From assembly GCA_028873795.1 (NCBI GenBank), contig JAPPNP010000005.1, positions 36,738 through 100,737 on the forward strand: a stretch of 64,000 bases of DNA. The letters run 5' to 3'. Numbering within the stretch: the first letter of the stretch is position 1; every line of letters starts with the position of its first letter. Made by a program: the position numbers and the translations under genes. The notes beneath the pieces are model-generated. The model searched no databases. It was not told where the DNA came from and worked only from the letters and a program-made list of their open reading frames with translations. Shown one piece after another: positions 10,135 through 18,286 of the stretch. The DNA is from Chloroflexota bacterium. Lineage in GTDB: Bacteria > Chloroflexota > UBA11872.

Positions 10135-10456
10135 GCCCCTCCGGCCTGGAGGCCTTACGCGGATTGCGGTTAGAAAGTGGGCGACTTATCCACATTTTTC
10201 AGCGCCGTACATTGGCCCGGCACCGGCGGGCGCCCGCGACTTGCGGTTGACGCGCCGGGATGGATTCCCGCCTTCGGAGACCCTTGCGCAGCCCTTCGTC
10301 ATTCCCGCGAAGGCGGGAATCCACCCCTAATTGAACCTGGGGGCGGAAGGGATGCGTCCAGTCATCCCCAAGCACGGCTGGCTTTTGCGAAGGTCTTCCT
10401 TCGTGTACATGAAGGACCCAACGAGGGCCACTGCCCGCGACTGGATGGTGTGTTGT
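10135..10456. repeat. Intergenic region with inverted REP-like repeat (10261-10323)
   Basis: This 322-nt gap between the pyr promoter and the purA stop has no plausible gene. It contains TGGATTCCCGCCTTCG (10261-10276) and, inverted, CGAAGGCGGGAATCCA (10308-10323), the latter inside a full unit starting GTCATTCCCGCG at 10299. The same GTCATTCC...GGAATCC unit recurs at 62405-62429 and 62510-62534. A small inverted repeat (CCTTC...GAAGG) lies near 10400, close to the purA 3' end, but has no T-run, so I do not call it a terminator. Confidence 0.7.
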
Positions 10457-11755
10457 CTAGCCCGCCAGGCTGAACGCCGGGTCCCGCGTCGCCACGGCCG
10501 ACCGATGCTGGCCGGTGCCTACCATCGCCACGGGAATGCCCGTGATCTCCTCGATGGTGCGGACGTACTGCTGGGCGTTTGGCGGCAGCGCGTCGTAGTC
10601 CTGCACGCCCTCGGTGGAGGAGAGCCAGCCCGGTACGTCGCGGTAGATCGGGCGCGCGCGGCTGAGCGCATGCGTATCGGGCGCCAGGTCGACGCGCCGG
10701 CCGTCAATCTTGTATCCCTCGCACACGCGCAACTGCTCGAACCCGTCGAGCGCGTCGATCTTGGTCAGCGCCAGGGCGTCGACCCCGCTCAGCACGCCCA
10801 CCGTGCGGATGGGTACCGCGTCGAACCAGCCGCAGCGCCGTGGACGGCCCGTCGAGGCGCCATATTCCCCGGCGCCGACGTTGCGCAAGCGGTCGCCGGT
10901 GCTGTCGTTGAGCTCGGTCGGGAACGGCCCTTCGCCGACCGAGGACGTGAACGCCTTGGCGATCCCGAGCACTTTGTCCAGCGCCTTGGGCGGAATCCCC
11001 GCGCCGATGCAGGCGCCCGCGGCCGATGGGCTCGATGAGGTGACGTAGGGATAGTGACCCCAGTCCAGGTCGCGCATTACACCCAGCTGGCCTTCGAGCA
11101 CGATGTTGCGATTCTGGTCCAGCGCCTCGGCTACCAGCGGCAGCGAGTCGACCACGTGGGGGCGCAGCGCTTCGCCCCACGCCAGGGCCTCATCAACGAG
11201 CGCGCTCGGGTCCAGGGGCTCCAGGCCGTAGGCCTCGGTCAGCAGCCGATTCTTCGGCTCGAGGATGCTCGGAATCCACGTGGACAAGTAGTCGGCGTCG
11301 AGCAAGTCGCCGACCCGAACGCCTGATCGAGCCGCCTTGTCGGCGTAGGTCGGCCCGACGCCGCGAAGCGTCGTGCCCTGCACCAGCTCGCCACGCTGCT
11401 GCTCCTCGGCGGCGTCGAGCGCCAGGTGATAGGGCATCACCACGTGCGCGCGCTCGGCGATCTTGAACGTGTCGAATGAAATGCCGGTGGCCTCGCCAAC
11501 TTCCTGCATCTCGTCGATCAGCGCCTGCGGATTCACGATCGTGCCCGGCCCGAGCAGGTTCACCGTGCCGGCGTGGAAGACACCCGCGGGCAGCAGGTGC
11601 AGCGCGTAGGTGCCGTAGTCGTTGACGATGGTGTGGCCGGCGTTGTTGCCGCCCTGGAAGCGGATGACCAAGTCGGCGTGCTCCGCCAGACGGTCGACGA
11701 TCTTGCCCTTGCCTTCGTCGCCCCATTGCGTGCCGATCACGACTATGGTGCTCAT
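10457..11755 (-). CDS. purA: Adenylosuccinate synthetase
   Basis: PurA (432 aa) joins IMP and aspartate using GTP, the first step from IMP to AMP. The N-terminal P-loop with the catalytic Asp (G-T-Q-W-G-D-E-G-K-G-K, residues 8-18), the F-Q-G-G-N-N-A-G-H-T motif with the catalytic His, and the later G-V-G-P-T-Y and S-S-V-G-E-G-P-F-P-T-E motifs are all present. The ATG has a GAGG about 7 nt upstream. It lies 92 nt downstream of pyrG on the same strand, so the two may be co-transcribed. Confidence 0.97.
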   Translation of the reverse strand: MSTIVVIGTQWGDEGKGKIVDRLAEHADLVIRFQGGNNAGHTIVNDYGTYALHLLPAGVFHAGTVNLLGPGTIVNPQALIDEMQEVGEATGISFDTFKIAERAHVVMPYHLALDAAEEQQRGELVQGTTLRGVGPTYADKAARSGVRVGDLLDADYLSTWIPSILEPKNRLLTEAYGLEPLDPSALVDEALAWGEALRPHVVDSLPLVAEALDQNRNIVLEGQLGVMRDLDWGHYPYVTSSSPSAAGACIGAGIPPKALDKVLGIAKAFTSSVGEGPFPTELNDSTGDRLRNVGAGEYGASTGRPRRCGWFDAVPIRTVGVLSGVDALALTKIDALDGFEQLRVCEGYKIDGRRVDLAPDTHALSRARPIYRDVPGWLSSTEGVQDYDALPPNAQQYVRTIEEITGIPVAMVGTGQHRSAVATRDPAFSLAG

Positions 11756-11847
11756 CGGGTGTCCTCTCGCTGGCGGCGCGGGTGAAGCCGCGCGCGCCGG
11801 GTCCTGCAGTTCATGGTCGTCTTAGCGGGGTCGAGCGGCGGCGACCC

Positions 11848-13548
11848 TCAGCCGGCCACCTCGGGCACCGATTCGGGCACGGGACTCCGCCCCTCGACGT
11901 GCCGCACCGCCGCCTCCAGGAATCCCCAGAACAACGGATGCGGGCGCGTCGGCCGCGAGGCGAATTCCGGATGAAACTGGCACCCGACGAACCACGGATG
12001 GTTATCCAACTCCACGATCTCTACCAGTGCGCCGTCCGGCGACAGGCCGCTGAGGGTCATGCCTTGCGAGCGAAGGATATCGCGATAGCTGTTGTTGACT
12101 TCCATGCGGTGGCGGTGTCGTTCTTCAATGCTGGCGGCGCGGTAGACGCGCCGGGCCTGCGTTCCAGCCACCAAGTCGCAGCGCCACGCGCCGAGACGCA
12201 TCGAGCCGCCCTTGTTGGCCACGTGATAGTACTCCGGCATCGGGTGGATTGCCGGATGGGCCGTGTCCGGGTTGAACTCGATACTGGTGCAATCGTCGGT
12301 GCCGAGCACCTTGCGCGCGAATTCGATCACCGCCACCTGCATGCCCAGGCAGAGCCCCAGGTACGGCACCTTGTGCGTGCGCGCGTAGTGGGCCGCCATG
12401 ATCTTGCCCTCGATGCCCCGCGGCCCGAAGCCGCCCGGCACGATGATGCCCGCGACCCCGGCCAGCAGATCGTGGGGATCGCGGTCCTCGAGCTCTTCCG
12501 AATCGACCCAGCGGATAACCGGCCGGACTTTCCAGGCAATGCCGGCATGCCGCACCGCCTCCACGACGCTCAGGTAGGAGTCGGGCAGTGAGATGTACTT
12601 GCCCACGATGGCGATCTCGAGCTCGGGGACGGTGGGATCCAGCAGCGCGTCCACCGTGGCGCGCCACTCGTCGAACTCCGGCGTCACGTCGCCGAGGCCG
12701 AAGTGCTCGGTGATGAAGGCCCCCAACCCCGCCTCCTCGAGCACCAGCGGGACTTCGTAAATGGACTCCACGTCATGGTTTGAGATCACGGCCCGCGACT
12801 CAACGTCGGCAAACAGCGCGATCTTGTCGACGAGCTCCGGCGTCAATCGGTCGTCCGAGCGACAGACCACCACGTCCGGCTGAATGCCGATGCTTCGCAG
12901 CTCCCGCACGCTGTGTTGGGTGGGCTTGGTCTTGAGTTCGAGCGTCGATCCGAGCCGCGGCACCAGCGTCACGTGCACGAACAGCACGTTGCGCATGCCG
13001 ACCTCGCGACGGAGCTGCCGCAGCGCCTCGAGAAACGGAATGTTCTCGATGTCGCCCACCGTGCCGCCGACCTCGACGATCACGATGTCGGGATCGTCCC
13101 CGTCGCCCACGTCTCGAATGCGCGCCTTGATCTCGTCGGTCACGTGCGGGATGACCTGAATCGTGCCGCCCAGGAAGTCCCCCCGACGCTCACGGGTGAT
13201 CACCCGGTCGTAGACCCCGCCGGTCGTCAGGTTGCTGGCCCCGGTCAGGTTCTCGTCCACGAACCGCTCGTAATGGCCCAGGTCCTGGTCGGTCTCGGCG
13301 CCGTCGACCGTGACGAACACTTCCCCGTGCTCGAGCGGGCTCATGGTGCCGGGATCTACGTTGATATAGGGGTCGAGCTTCATGATCGACACGCGTAGCC
13401 CGCGGCTCTTGACCATGCGGCCGATACTGGCGGCCGTCACGCCCTTGCCGATGGCCGAGACCACCCCGCCGGTGACGAAGATGTATCGCCGCTGGGACCG
13501 ATGCCTCGCCGCTGCCCGCCCGCTGCCCGACGCTCCGTCGCTCGTCAC
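11848..13548 (-). CDS. pyrG: CTP synthase
   Basis: PyrG (566 aa) converts UTP to CTP using ATP and glutamine. The N-terminal amidoligase domain begins with Y-I-F-V-T-G-G-V-V-S-A-I-G-K-G and has the L-D-P-Y-I-N-V-D-P-G-T-M-S motif. The C-terminal class I amidotransferase has the nucleophilic Cys in L-G-L-C-L-G-M-Q near residue 400 and the catalytic His/Glu in Q-F-H-P-E. About 20 extra residues rich in Ser/Arg precede the usual start; a shorter start cannot be excluded. The ATG is 6 nt after the stop of the upstream MBL-fold gene, so they form a unit. Confidence 0.96.
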   Translation of the reverse strand: MTSDGASGSGRAAARHRSQRRYIFVTGGVVSAIGKGVTAASIGRMVKSRGLRVSIMKLDPYINVDPGTMSPLEHGEVFVTVDGAETDQDLGHYERFVDENLTGASNLTTGGVYDRVITRERRGDFLGGTIQVIPHVTDEIKARIRDVGDGDDPDIVIVEVGGTVGDIENIPFLEALRQLRREVGMRNVLFVHVTLVPRLGSTLELKTKPTQHSVRELRSIGIQPDVVVCRSDDRLTPELVDKIALFADVESRAVISNHDVESIYEVPLVLEEAGLGAFITEHFGLGDVTPEFDEWRATVDALLDPTVPELEIAIVGKYISLPDSYLSVVEAVRHAGIAWKVRPVIRWVDSEELEDRDPHDLLAGVAGIIVPGGFGPRGIEGKIMAAHYARTHKVPYLGLCLGMQVAVIEFARKVLGTDDCTSIEFNPDTAHPAIHPMPEYYHVANKGGSMRLGAWRCDLVAGTQARRVYRAASIEERHRHRMEVNNSYRDILRSQGMTLSGLSPDGALVEIVELDNHPWFVGCQFHPEFASRPTRPHPLFWGFLEAAVRHVEGRSPVPESVPEVAG

Positions 13549-13554
13549 GTTCCC

Positions 13555-14190
13555 TCAGTTCCTGCGTTCGAGCATACGCACGTCGATGGGATCGGGAAGT
13601 TGGCGGCGGTTGGCGTTCAGGTTGCCGTCCGCCACGGGCGCCGCGCCGTGGAGCTCGCGCGCCACGAGCCGCCAGGCCGCCTCGCCGCCCGCGAGGTCGT
13701 CGTCGCCGTAGGGAATCACGATGTTTGGCTCGATGCGCGACACGGTCTTGATGATCTGGTCGGGCGTGAGGAAGCCGTCGCCGCTGCGCACGCCGATCAA
13801 CAGCACGTGAATCGTGCCCAGTTCATCCAAGAGCGCATCCACCGGAACGCCCGCCAGCTCGGGCAGGTGCCCGATCGATACGCCATCGACGTCGATCGTG
13901 AACAGGGTCGTCCGTTGCTCGGCCTGGGCGGGCGCCGGCACGCCGTGCACGTACACGCCGGCAACCTCGTATTCGCCCGGACCATCGGCGCGGTACGCCG
14001 GGCGCGTGCTATCGGTGCGCCGCTTCGGCAGGTTGGACCAACTGTCGCCGACGGATTCGCTCAGCGTCACCACATCCGCGTTGGGCATGGCGGAGCGCTG
14101 CTTGATACCGCTGGTGTGTGGGTCGGTGAGAACGGAAGCGTCACGGCCGCGGAGGCGGAAACAGCCGCCTCCAACCCACGTAACGTCCAT
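13555..14190 (-). CDS. MBL-fold protein lacking the metal-binding motif, upstream of pyrG
   Basis: This 211-aa protein matches the COG2220-type 'Zn-dependent hydrolase' family in fold order: W-x-G-G-x-C-F-R-L-R-G near the start, then L-T-D-P, A-D-V-V-T, D-G-P-G-E-Y-E-V-A-G-V, and a C-terminal I-E-P-N-I-V-I-P-Y. Where relatives carry H-x-H-x-(N/D)-H after A-D-I-V-T-V-S, this one has S-E-S-V-G-D-S, and the later histidine region reads I-G-H-L-P-E-L. It is therefore probably not a metal hydrolase. I chose the ATG at 14190, with GGAGG just upstream, over 14253. It is the promoter-proximal gene of a unit with pyrG and perhaps purA. Function is unknown. Confidence 0.8.
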   Translation of the reverse strand: MDVTWVGGGCFRLRGRDASVLTDPHTSGIKQRSAMPNADVVTLSESVGDSWSNLPKRRTDSTRPAYRADGPGEYEVAGVYVHGVPAPAQAEQRTTLFTIDVDGVSIGHLPELAGVPVDALLDELGTIHVLLIGVRSGDGFLTPDQIIKTVSRIEPNIVIPYGDDDLAGGEAAWRLVARELHGAAPVADGNLNANRRQLPDPIDVRMLERRN

Positions 14191-14312
14191 CCCCCTCCGA
14201 TGGTGGCTTTGGCGCTGGGAACCCCAGAACCGGCGGATTGTAGCATGGAGCACGGTCCAATCCGGGCGTGAGATGCGCCCGCGAGCCGCCTAGCACGCGC
14301 ATGGAGCACCGC

Positions 14313-15155
14313 ATGGCACGCGCCGCCGCCTCGCTCGAAATGTCCTGGGCGCGCCGTGTCTGGGGCGCTGTCCGAGAGCTCGCGGACTATACCGATCTGC
14401 TGCGCAACCTCGTCGTTCGCGACCTCAAGGTGCGCTATCGCGGGTCAATCTTCGGCTTCGCCTGGTCCCTGCTCAATCCGCTGCTGATGATGGCCGTGTT
14501 CACTCTTGTATTTCAGGTATTGGCGCAATACGACGAAATCCATCTCTACCCGTTTTTCCTCATGGCGGCGCTCGTGCCCTGGCTGTTCACGGCGCAGGCG
14601 TTGACTTCCGCCATGCGCAGCATTACGAGCAACGCGCAGCTCATCAAGAAGGTCTATTTCCCGCGCGAATTACTGCCAATGAGCGCCGTGCTTGCCAGCT
14701 TTGTAAATTTCGTGCTGGCGTTCCTTATTTTCTGGCTCATCGGCCTGGTCTTCGGTGTCGGAAACTCGCCCGCAATGTTCATGATTCCCTTGATCATGCT
14801 GTTGCAGCTGGCGCTTGTCATGGGTCTAAGTCTTATTCTGGCGATGGCCAACGTGTTCTTCCGCGATACGGAGCATTTGGTCGAAGTCGGATTGCTGGCA
14901 TGGTTTTTCCTCACGCCTATCTTCTATCCCCTCTCGTTTGTTCCCAACGTCACGTTCCTCGGGCGCGATGTGCACCGGTGGGTCCTCACGCTCAATCCCA
15001 TGGCCACGCTGACCACCGACTACCGCTTCGCCATCATGGAAGGGGCCTTCCCCATCCGCCACACCATCGCCACCATCGTCGTGGCGGCAGTGGCGCTCGG
15101 CTTCGGCTGGTGGGTTTTTCGGCGCTACGCCCACCGCTTCGCCGAGGAGCTGTAG
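14313..15155 (+). CDS. wzm: ABC-2 type polysaccharide export permease (Wzm-like)
   Basis: This 280-aa integral membrane protein has about six hydrophobic segments and the family signature V-V-R-D-L-K-V-R-Y-R-G-S-x-F-G-F-A-W-S-L-L-N-P-L near the N terminus, typical of Wzm/TagG/KpsM permeases. With the following ATPase it forms the exporter that moves lipid-linked polysaccharide across the cytoplasmic membrane. The start at 14313 has GGAG 6 nt upstream; in-frame ATGs at 14268 and 14301 are alternatives. It opens the 25-kb polysaccharide run and is divergent from the MBL/pyrG unit. The promoter must lie in the roughly 120 nt between them, but no clear box is visible. Confidence 0.93.
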   Translation: MARAAASLEMSWARRVWGAVRELADYTDLLRNLVVRDLKVRYRGSIFGFAWSLLNPLLMMAVFTLVFQVLAQYDEIHLYPFFLMAALVPWLFTAQALTSAMRSITSNAQLIKKVYFPRELLPMSAVLASFVNFVLAFLIFWLIGLVFGVGNSPAMFMIPLIMLLQLALVMGLSLILAMANVFFRDTEHLVEVGLLAWFFLTPIFYPLSFVPNVTFLGRDVHRWVLTLNPMATLTTDYRFAIMEGAFPIRHTIATIVVAAVALGFGWWVFRRYAHRFAEEL

Positions 15156-15161
15156 CGCGTC

Positions 15162-16877
15162 GTGCCTGACCCGCAGCCGCCCGCCATCGAGCTCCGCGAC
15201 GTCCGCAAGCGGTTCGTCATTCGCCACGAAGCGGCTCGTACCTTTCAAGGCATGGCGCTGGCGATGCTGGGGCGGCGGCCCATGGAGCACGAGGAATTCT
15301 GGGCGCTTGACGGCGTGAGCCTCGCCGTGGCGCCCGGAGAGACGCTGGGCATCATCGGGCCGAACGGGTCGGGCAAGAGCACGATCCTGAAGCTCCTCGC
15401 CGGCACGATTCAGGCCACGGACGGCCAGGTCACCGCGCGCGGTCGGGTGTTTGGGCTGCTCGAACTCGGCGCGGGCATGCATCCGGATCTCACCGGGCGC
15501 GAAAACGTGTTCCTCAACGGTTCGTTTCTCGGCCTCAACCGGCGCACCATCCAGGCCATGTATGACGACATCGTGGCCTTTGCCGAGCTCGAGCAGTTCA
15601 TAGATACGCCGGTCAAGCACTACTCGTCCGGCATGTTCATGCGGCTGGGATTCGCCATCGCCATCCACGTCGACCCGGAGATTCTCTTGATCGACGAGGT
15701 CTTGGCCGTGGGCGATGCGCACTTCGCCGCCAAGTGCTACGCGGCCCTGGCCCGCGTCAAGCGCCGCGGCCGCACGATGGTGCTCGTCTCCCACGATCCC
15801 ATCCAAGTGCGGCGGTTCTGCGACCGCGTGATCTGGCTGGATCGGGGCAAGGTGCGTCAGGCCGGCGATCCCAATCAGGTGATCCAGGACTATGTGCAGT
15901 TCATGCAAGGGGGAGCGACCCCCGACGATGCAACGGCCGTGCAGCGCGAGGACGACGCGCCCAGCGACCTGCGGATTCGGGCGGCGGTCCTTCGCGAGAG
16001 CGCCACGGGCCCCGAGCAATACACCGTGCTCCCGGGTGACACGGTCACCGTGGCCGCCGAGCTGGAGGCCGAGACGCACCTGACCGACGTGATCGTTGGG
16101 TGCGCGCTCCACCGCAGCGACGGATTGCTGGTTGCCGAGTCGACCACCGAGGCCACCATCGGTCCGCTGGACGTGCCGCCGGGCCGCACCATCGTCACCT
16201 GCCGCCTCGGGCCGGTGCCGCTTGGCGTCGGCGCCTACAACGTTTCCCTTCGCGCCTGGCCCGAGCACAAGCGCCACCGGCCCTACCATCGGTGGGACAA
16301 CGCCCTGACCTTCTTCGTGGGCAAGTTCGCCGGCTTTCAGCGGGGCGCGGTCGTCGTGCCGGCTCAATGGCGCGCCCGCGTCTCACGCGATCATCCGCCG
16401 CTCGAGCGGAGCGACGCGCCGGTGGCCCAGCCGGACATGATTAGCGAGTCGCCGCGACAGATCTGGCGCAGTCCGCCCGCCGAGCTCCGGCTGGGCGAGG
16501 GCGATGACGACTGGCTGGGCGAAGGGTGGCACCCGGCCGAGGAGTGGCCCCCGCGTCTCCGCTGGACCACGGATCGCGCCGTGGCCTATGTCACGCAATC
16601 GGTTGGGCAGGGGACGTTGCGGCTCTCGGTGTGCCGCCCGTTTCACGATGTCGATGGCGCCAGCGTGCAGCTTCGCCTCAATGGCCGGCACGTGTCGACC
16701 TTCACGGTGCGGCACATGGACTTCGAGGACGTCATCGTGCCGCTCGATCCGGTGACCGGTCCCACGACGCTGCGGCTCGAAATCACGGTTGACGAGCCGC
16801 TCGTGCCCGCCGTCGTGGGCATTGAAGACGACACCCGCGTCCTCGGGCTGGCCGTGCGCTCGATCAGCGTGGAATGA
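15162..16877 (+). CDS. wzt: ABC transporter ATPase with Wzt-type glycan-binding domain and an extra C-terminal beta module
   Basis: This 571-aa partner of the permease has its Walker A motif (G-P-N-G-S-G-K-S) at residues 66-73, the ABC signature around Y-S-S-G-M (154-158), Walker B (I-L-L-I-D-E) at 174-179 and the switch His at 211. Residues 265-395 look like the Wzt C-terminal beta-sandwich that recognises the modified end of the chain before export. A further domain at 440-571, beyond the usual Wzt length, has R-W-T-T-D-R-A-V-A-Y-V and ends with D-D-T-R-V-L-G-L-A-V. The same hallmarks are found inside the next two glycosyltransferases. GTG start; 6-nt gap after wzm and 4-nt overlap with the next gene. 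Confidence 0.93.
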   Translation: MPDPQPPAIELRDVRKRFVIRHEAARTFQGMALAMLGRRPMEHEEFWALDGVSLAVAPGETLGIIGPNGSGKSTILKLLAGTIQATDGQVTARGRVFGLLELGAGMHPDLTGRENVFLNGSFLGLNRRTIQAMYDDIVAFAELEQFIDTPVKHYSSGMFMRLGFAIAIHVDPEILLIDEVLAVGDAHFAAKCYAALARVKRRGRTMVLVSHDPIQVRRFCDRVIWLDRGKVRQAGDPNQVIQDYVQFMQGGATPDDATAVQREDDAPSDLRIRAAVLRESATGPEQYTVLPGDTVTVAAELEAETHLTDVIVGCALHRSDGLLVAESTTEATIGPLDVPPGRTIVTCRLGPVPLGVGAYNVSLRAWPEHKRHRPYHRWDNALTFFVGKFAGFQRGAVVVPAQWRARVSRDHPPLERSDAPVAQPDMISESPRQIWRSPPAELRLGEGDDDWLGEGWHPAEEWPPRLRWTTDRAVAYVTQSVGQGTLRLSVCRPFHDVDGASVQLRLNGRHVSTFTVRHMDFEDVIVPLDPVTGPTTLRLEITVDEPLVPAVVGIEDDTRVLGLAVRSISVE

Positions 16878-18286
16878 CCGGCGCCATCGCGGCCGAGGCG
16901 CCGCGGCAGCCGAATCCGACGGTTGGCGGCACTCGCGCCGACCTGCCGCGCGTCCAGATCGTTGTACTCACCTATAACCCCGGCGCGTACATCGATCGGT
17001 GTTTGAGCGCCGTCCTCGCCACGGACTATCCGACGTTCGACGTCACCGTCGTCGATAACGCCTCCACGGACGGCTCCGTGCGCCATGTGCGCCGCGACTT
17101 TCCCGACATTGCGCTGCTGGAGGCTGGGGCCAACCTTGGCTTTTCCCGCGGCAACAACCTGGCCATGCGCGAGGCGACCGCCCCCCTCATTGCGCTCCTG
17201 AACCCCGACACCGAGGTCGATCCGGGATGGCTCCGACCCCTCGTGGAGCGCATGGATCGGGACCCGGTGGCGGGGGGCGTCGCGCCGAAGATTCTGTACC
17301 AGCACGACCGCATTCCCGTGGACCTGCGCGCACCGACCTTCGTCCCCGGCGGCGGCGACGCGCGCGAGCTTGGCGTGCGCCTCTATGAGGATGCGTCCGA
17401 AGCCGCGCCGGCTGTCATCAACCAGGGGGCGTACGGCCCCGAGGTCGACCACGACGGCGCCACGTTTCGCTGGACCGAAGGTTCGGCGACGCTGGCCGTT
17501 CCCGTCGTCGACGGCCGGGCCCGGCTCACGCTCGACGTCGCCGCCGGCCGCAATGACTTCGCACTCGCAGTGGGCGTCGGCGGTCGCGAGCTTGCGGAGT
17601 TGCCCCTCACGTCCGAGCGCGCGCGATTCGAGCTCGATATCCCGGAGAACGCCATCGGCGAGTTCGCGCGCCCGGTGATTGAGAACGCCGGCATCAAACC
17701 GCTTCCCGACGGCTCCATGCGCGACCGCGGCACGTTCGTCACCCACGGCAACGTCTGGCAAGCATGGGACGGACCGGACTTTGCCGCGCCCCGTGAGGTG
17801 TTCGCCGTCAAGGGCGGCGCGGCGCTCTACCGCCGCTCGATGCTCGAGTCGCTGGACTTCCTCGACCCAGGCATCTTCATGTACTACGAGGACGCCGATC
17901 TTGCCTGGCGCGCGCGCCGTCGCGGCTGGCGCTTCTGGTACGAGCCGGCATCGGTCGTCCGCCACGCGCACGCGGCGTCGAGCCGCGAATGGTCGCCCGC
18001 GTTCATCCGCAATGTCGAGTTCGGCAAGCTGCGCATGCTGGCCAAGAACGCGCCCTGGCGCTTCGCCGGCCACCACGCGGCGCTCGCGCTGGCCCACGGC
18101 GGACGCGAGATCCGCCGCGGGTTCTCCCTGGGAGACGCCCAGGCGCTGGCGCGGGGGCGAGCCCGGGCCTCGGCGCTGCGCGCGTCGCTGCGCGCCCTGC
18201 CGGCCACGCTGCGGCTGCGGCGCATTGAGGCGCGCCTCGCGCCGTTGGACGCACGCGAGCTGCAACCCTTCGTCGAGCCCGAGTGA
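16874..18286 (+). CDS. GT2 glycosyltransferase with a beta-sandwich insertion
   Basis: This 470-aa protein is a GT-A-fold inverting transferase like rhamnosyltransferases. It has V-V-L-T-Y-N-P at 30-36, V-V-D-N-A-S-T-D-G-S at 59-68, the metal-binding N-P-D-T-E-V-D at 110-116 and the acceptor-site Y-Y-E-D-A-D-L-A-W-R at 337-346. Between residues about 145 and 266 the catalytic domain is interrupted by a beta-rich segment. It contains P-T-F-V-P...D-A-R-E-L-G-V-R-L (154-170) and F-R-W-T-E-G-S-A-T-L (198-207), the hallmarks seen in the Wzt tail and the next GT4, but in reversed order. It overlaps wzt and the next gene by 4 nt on each side. Confidence 0.9.
   Translation: MTGAIAAEAPRQPNPTVGGTRADLPRVQIVVLTYNPGAYIDRCLSAVLATDYPTFDVTVVDNASTDGSVRHVRRDFPDIALLEAGANLGFSRGNNLAMREATAPLIALLNPDTEVDPGWLRPLVERMDRDPVAGGVAPKILYQHDRIPVDLRAPTFVPGGGDARELGVRLYEDASEAAPAVINQGAYGPEVDHDGATFRWTEGSATLAVPVVDGRARLTLDVAAGRNDFALAVGVGGRELAELPLTSERARFELDIPENAIGEFARPVIENAGIKPLPDGSMRDRGTFVTHGNVWQAWDGPDFAAPREVFAVKGGAALYRRSMLESLDFLDPGIFMYYEDADLAWRARRRGWRFWYEPASVVRHAHAASSREWSPAFIRNVEFGKLRMLAKNAPWRFAGHHAALALAHGGREIRRGFSLGDAQALARGRARASALRASLRALPATLRLRRIEARLAPLDARELQPFVEPE

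Noticed and set aside
10398..10415. CCTTC...GAAGG hairpin as the purA terminator
   Set aside because: There is no T-run on either strand and the stem is short.
14826..16367. 513-codon open frame on the minus strand opposite wzm/wzt
   Set aside because: Composition is rich in H, R, G and P without domains; the plus strand encodes intact ABC transporter motifs.
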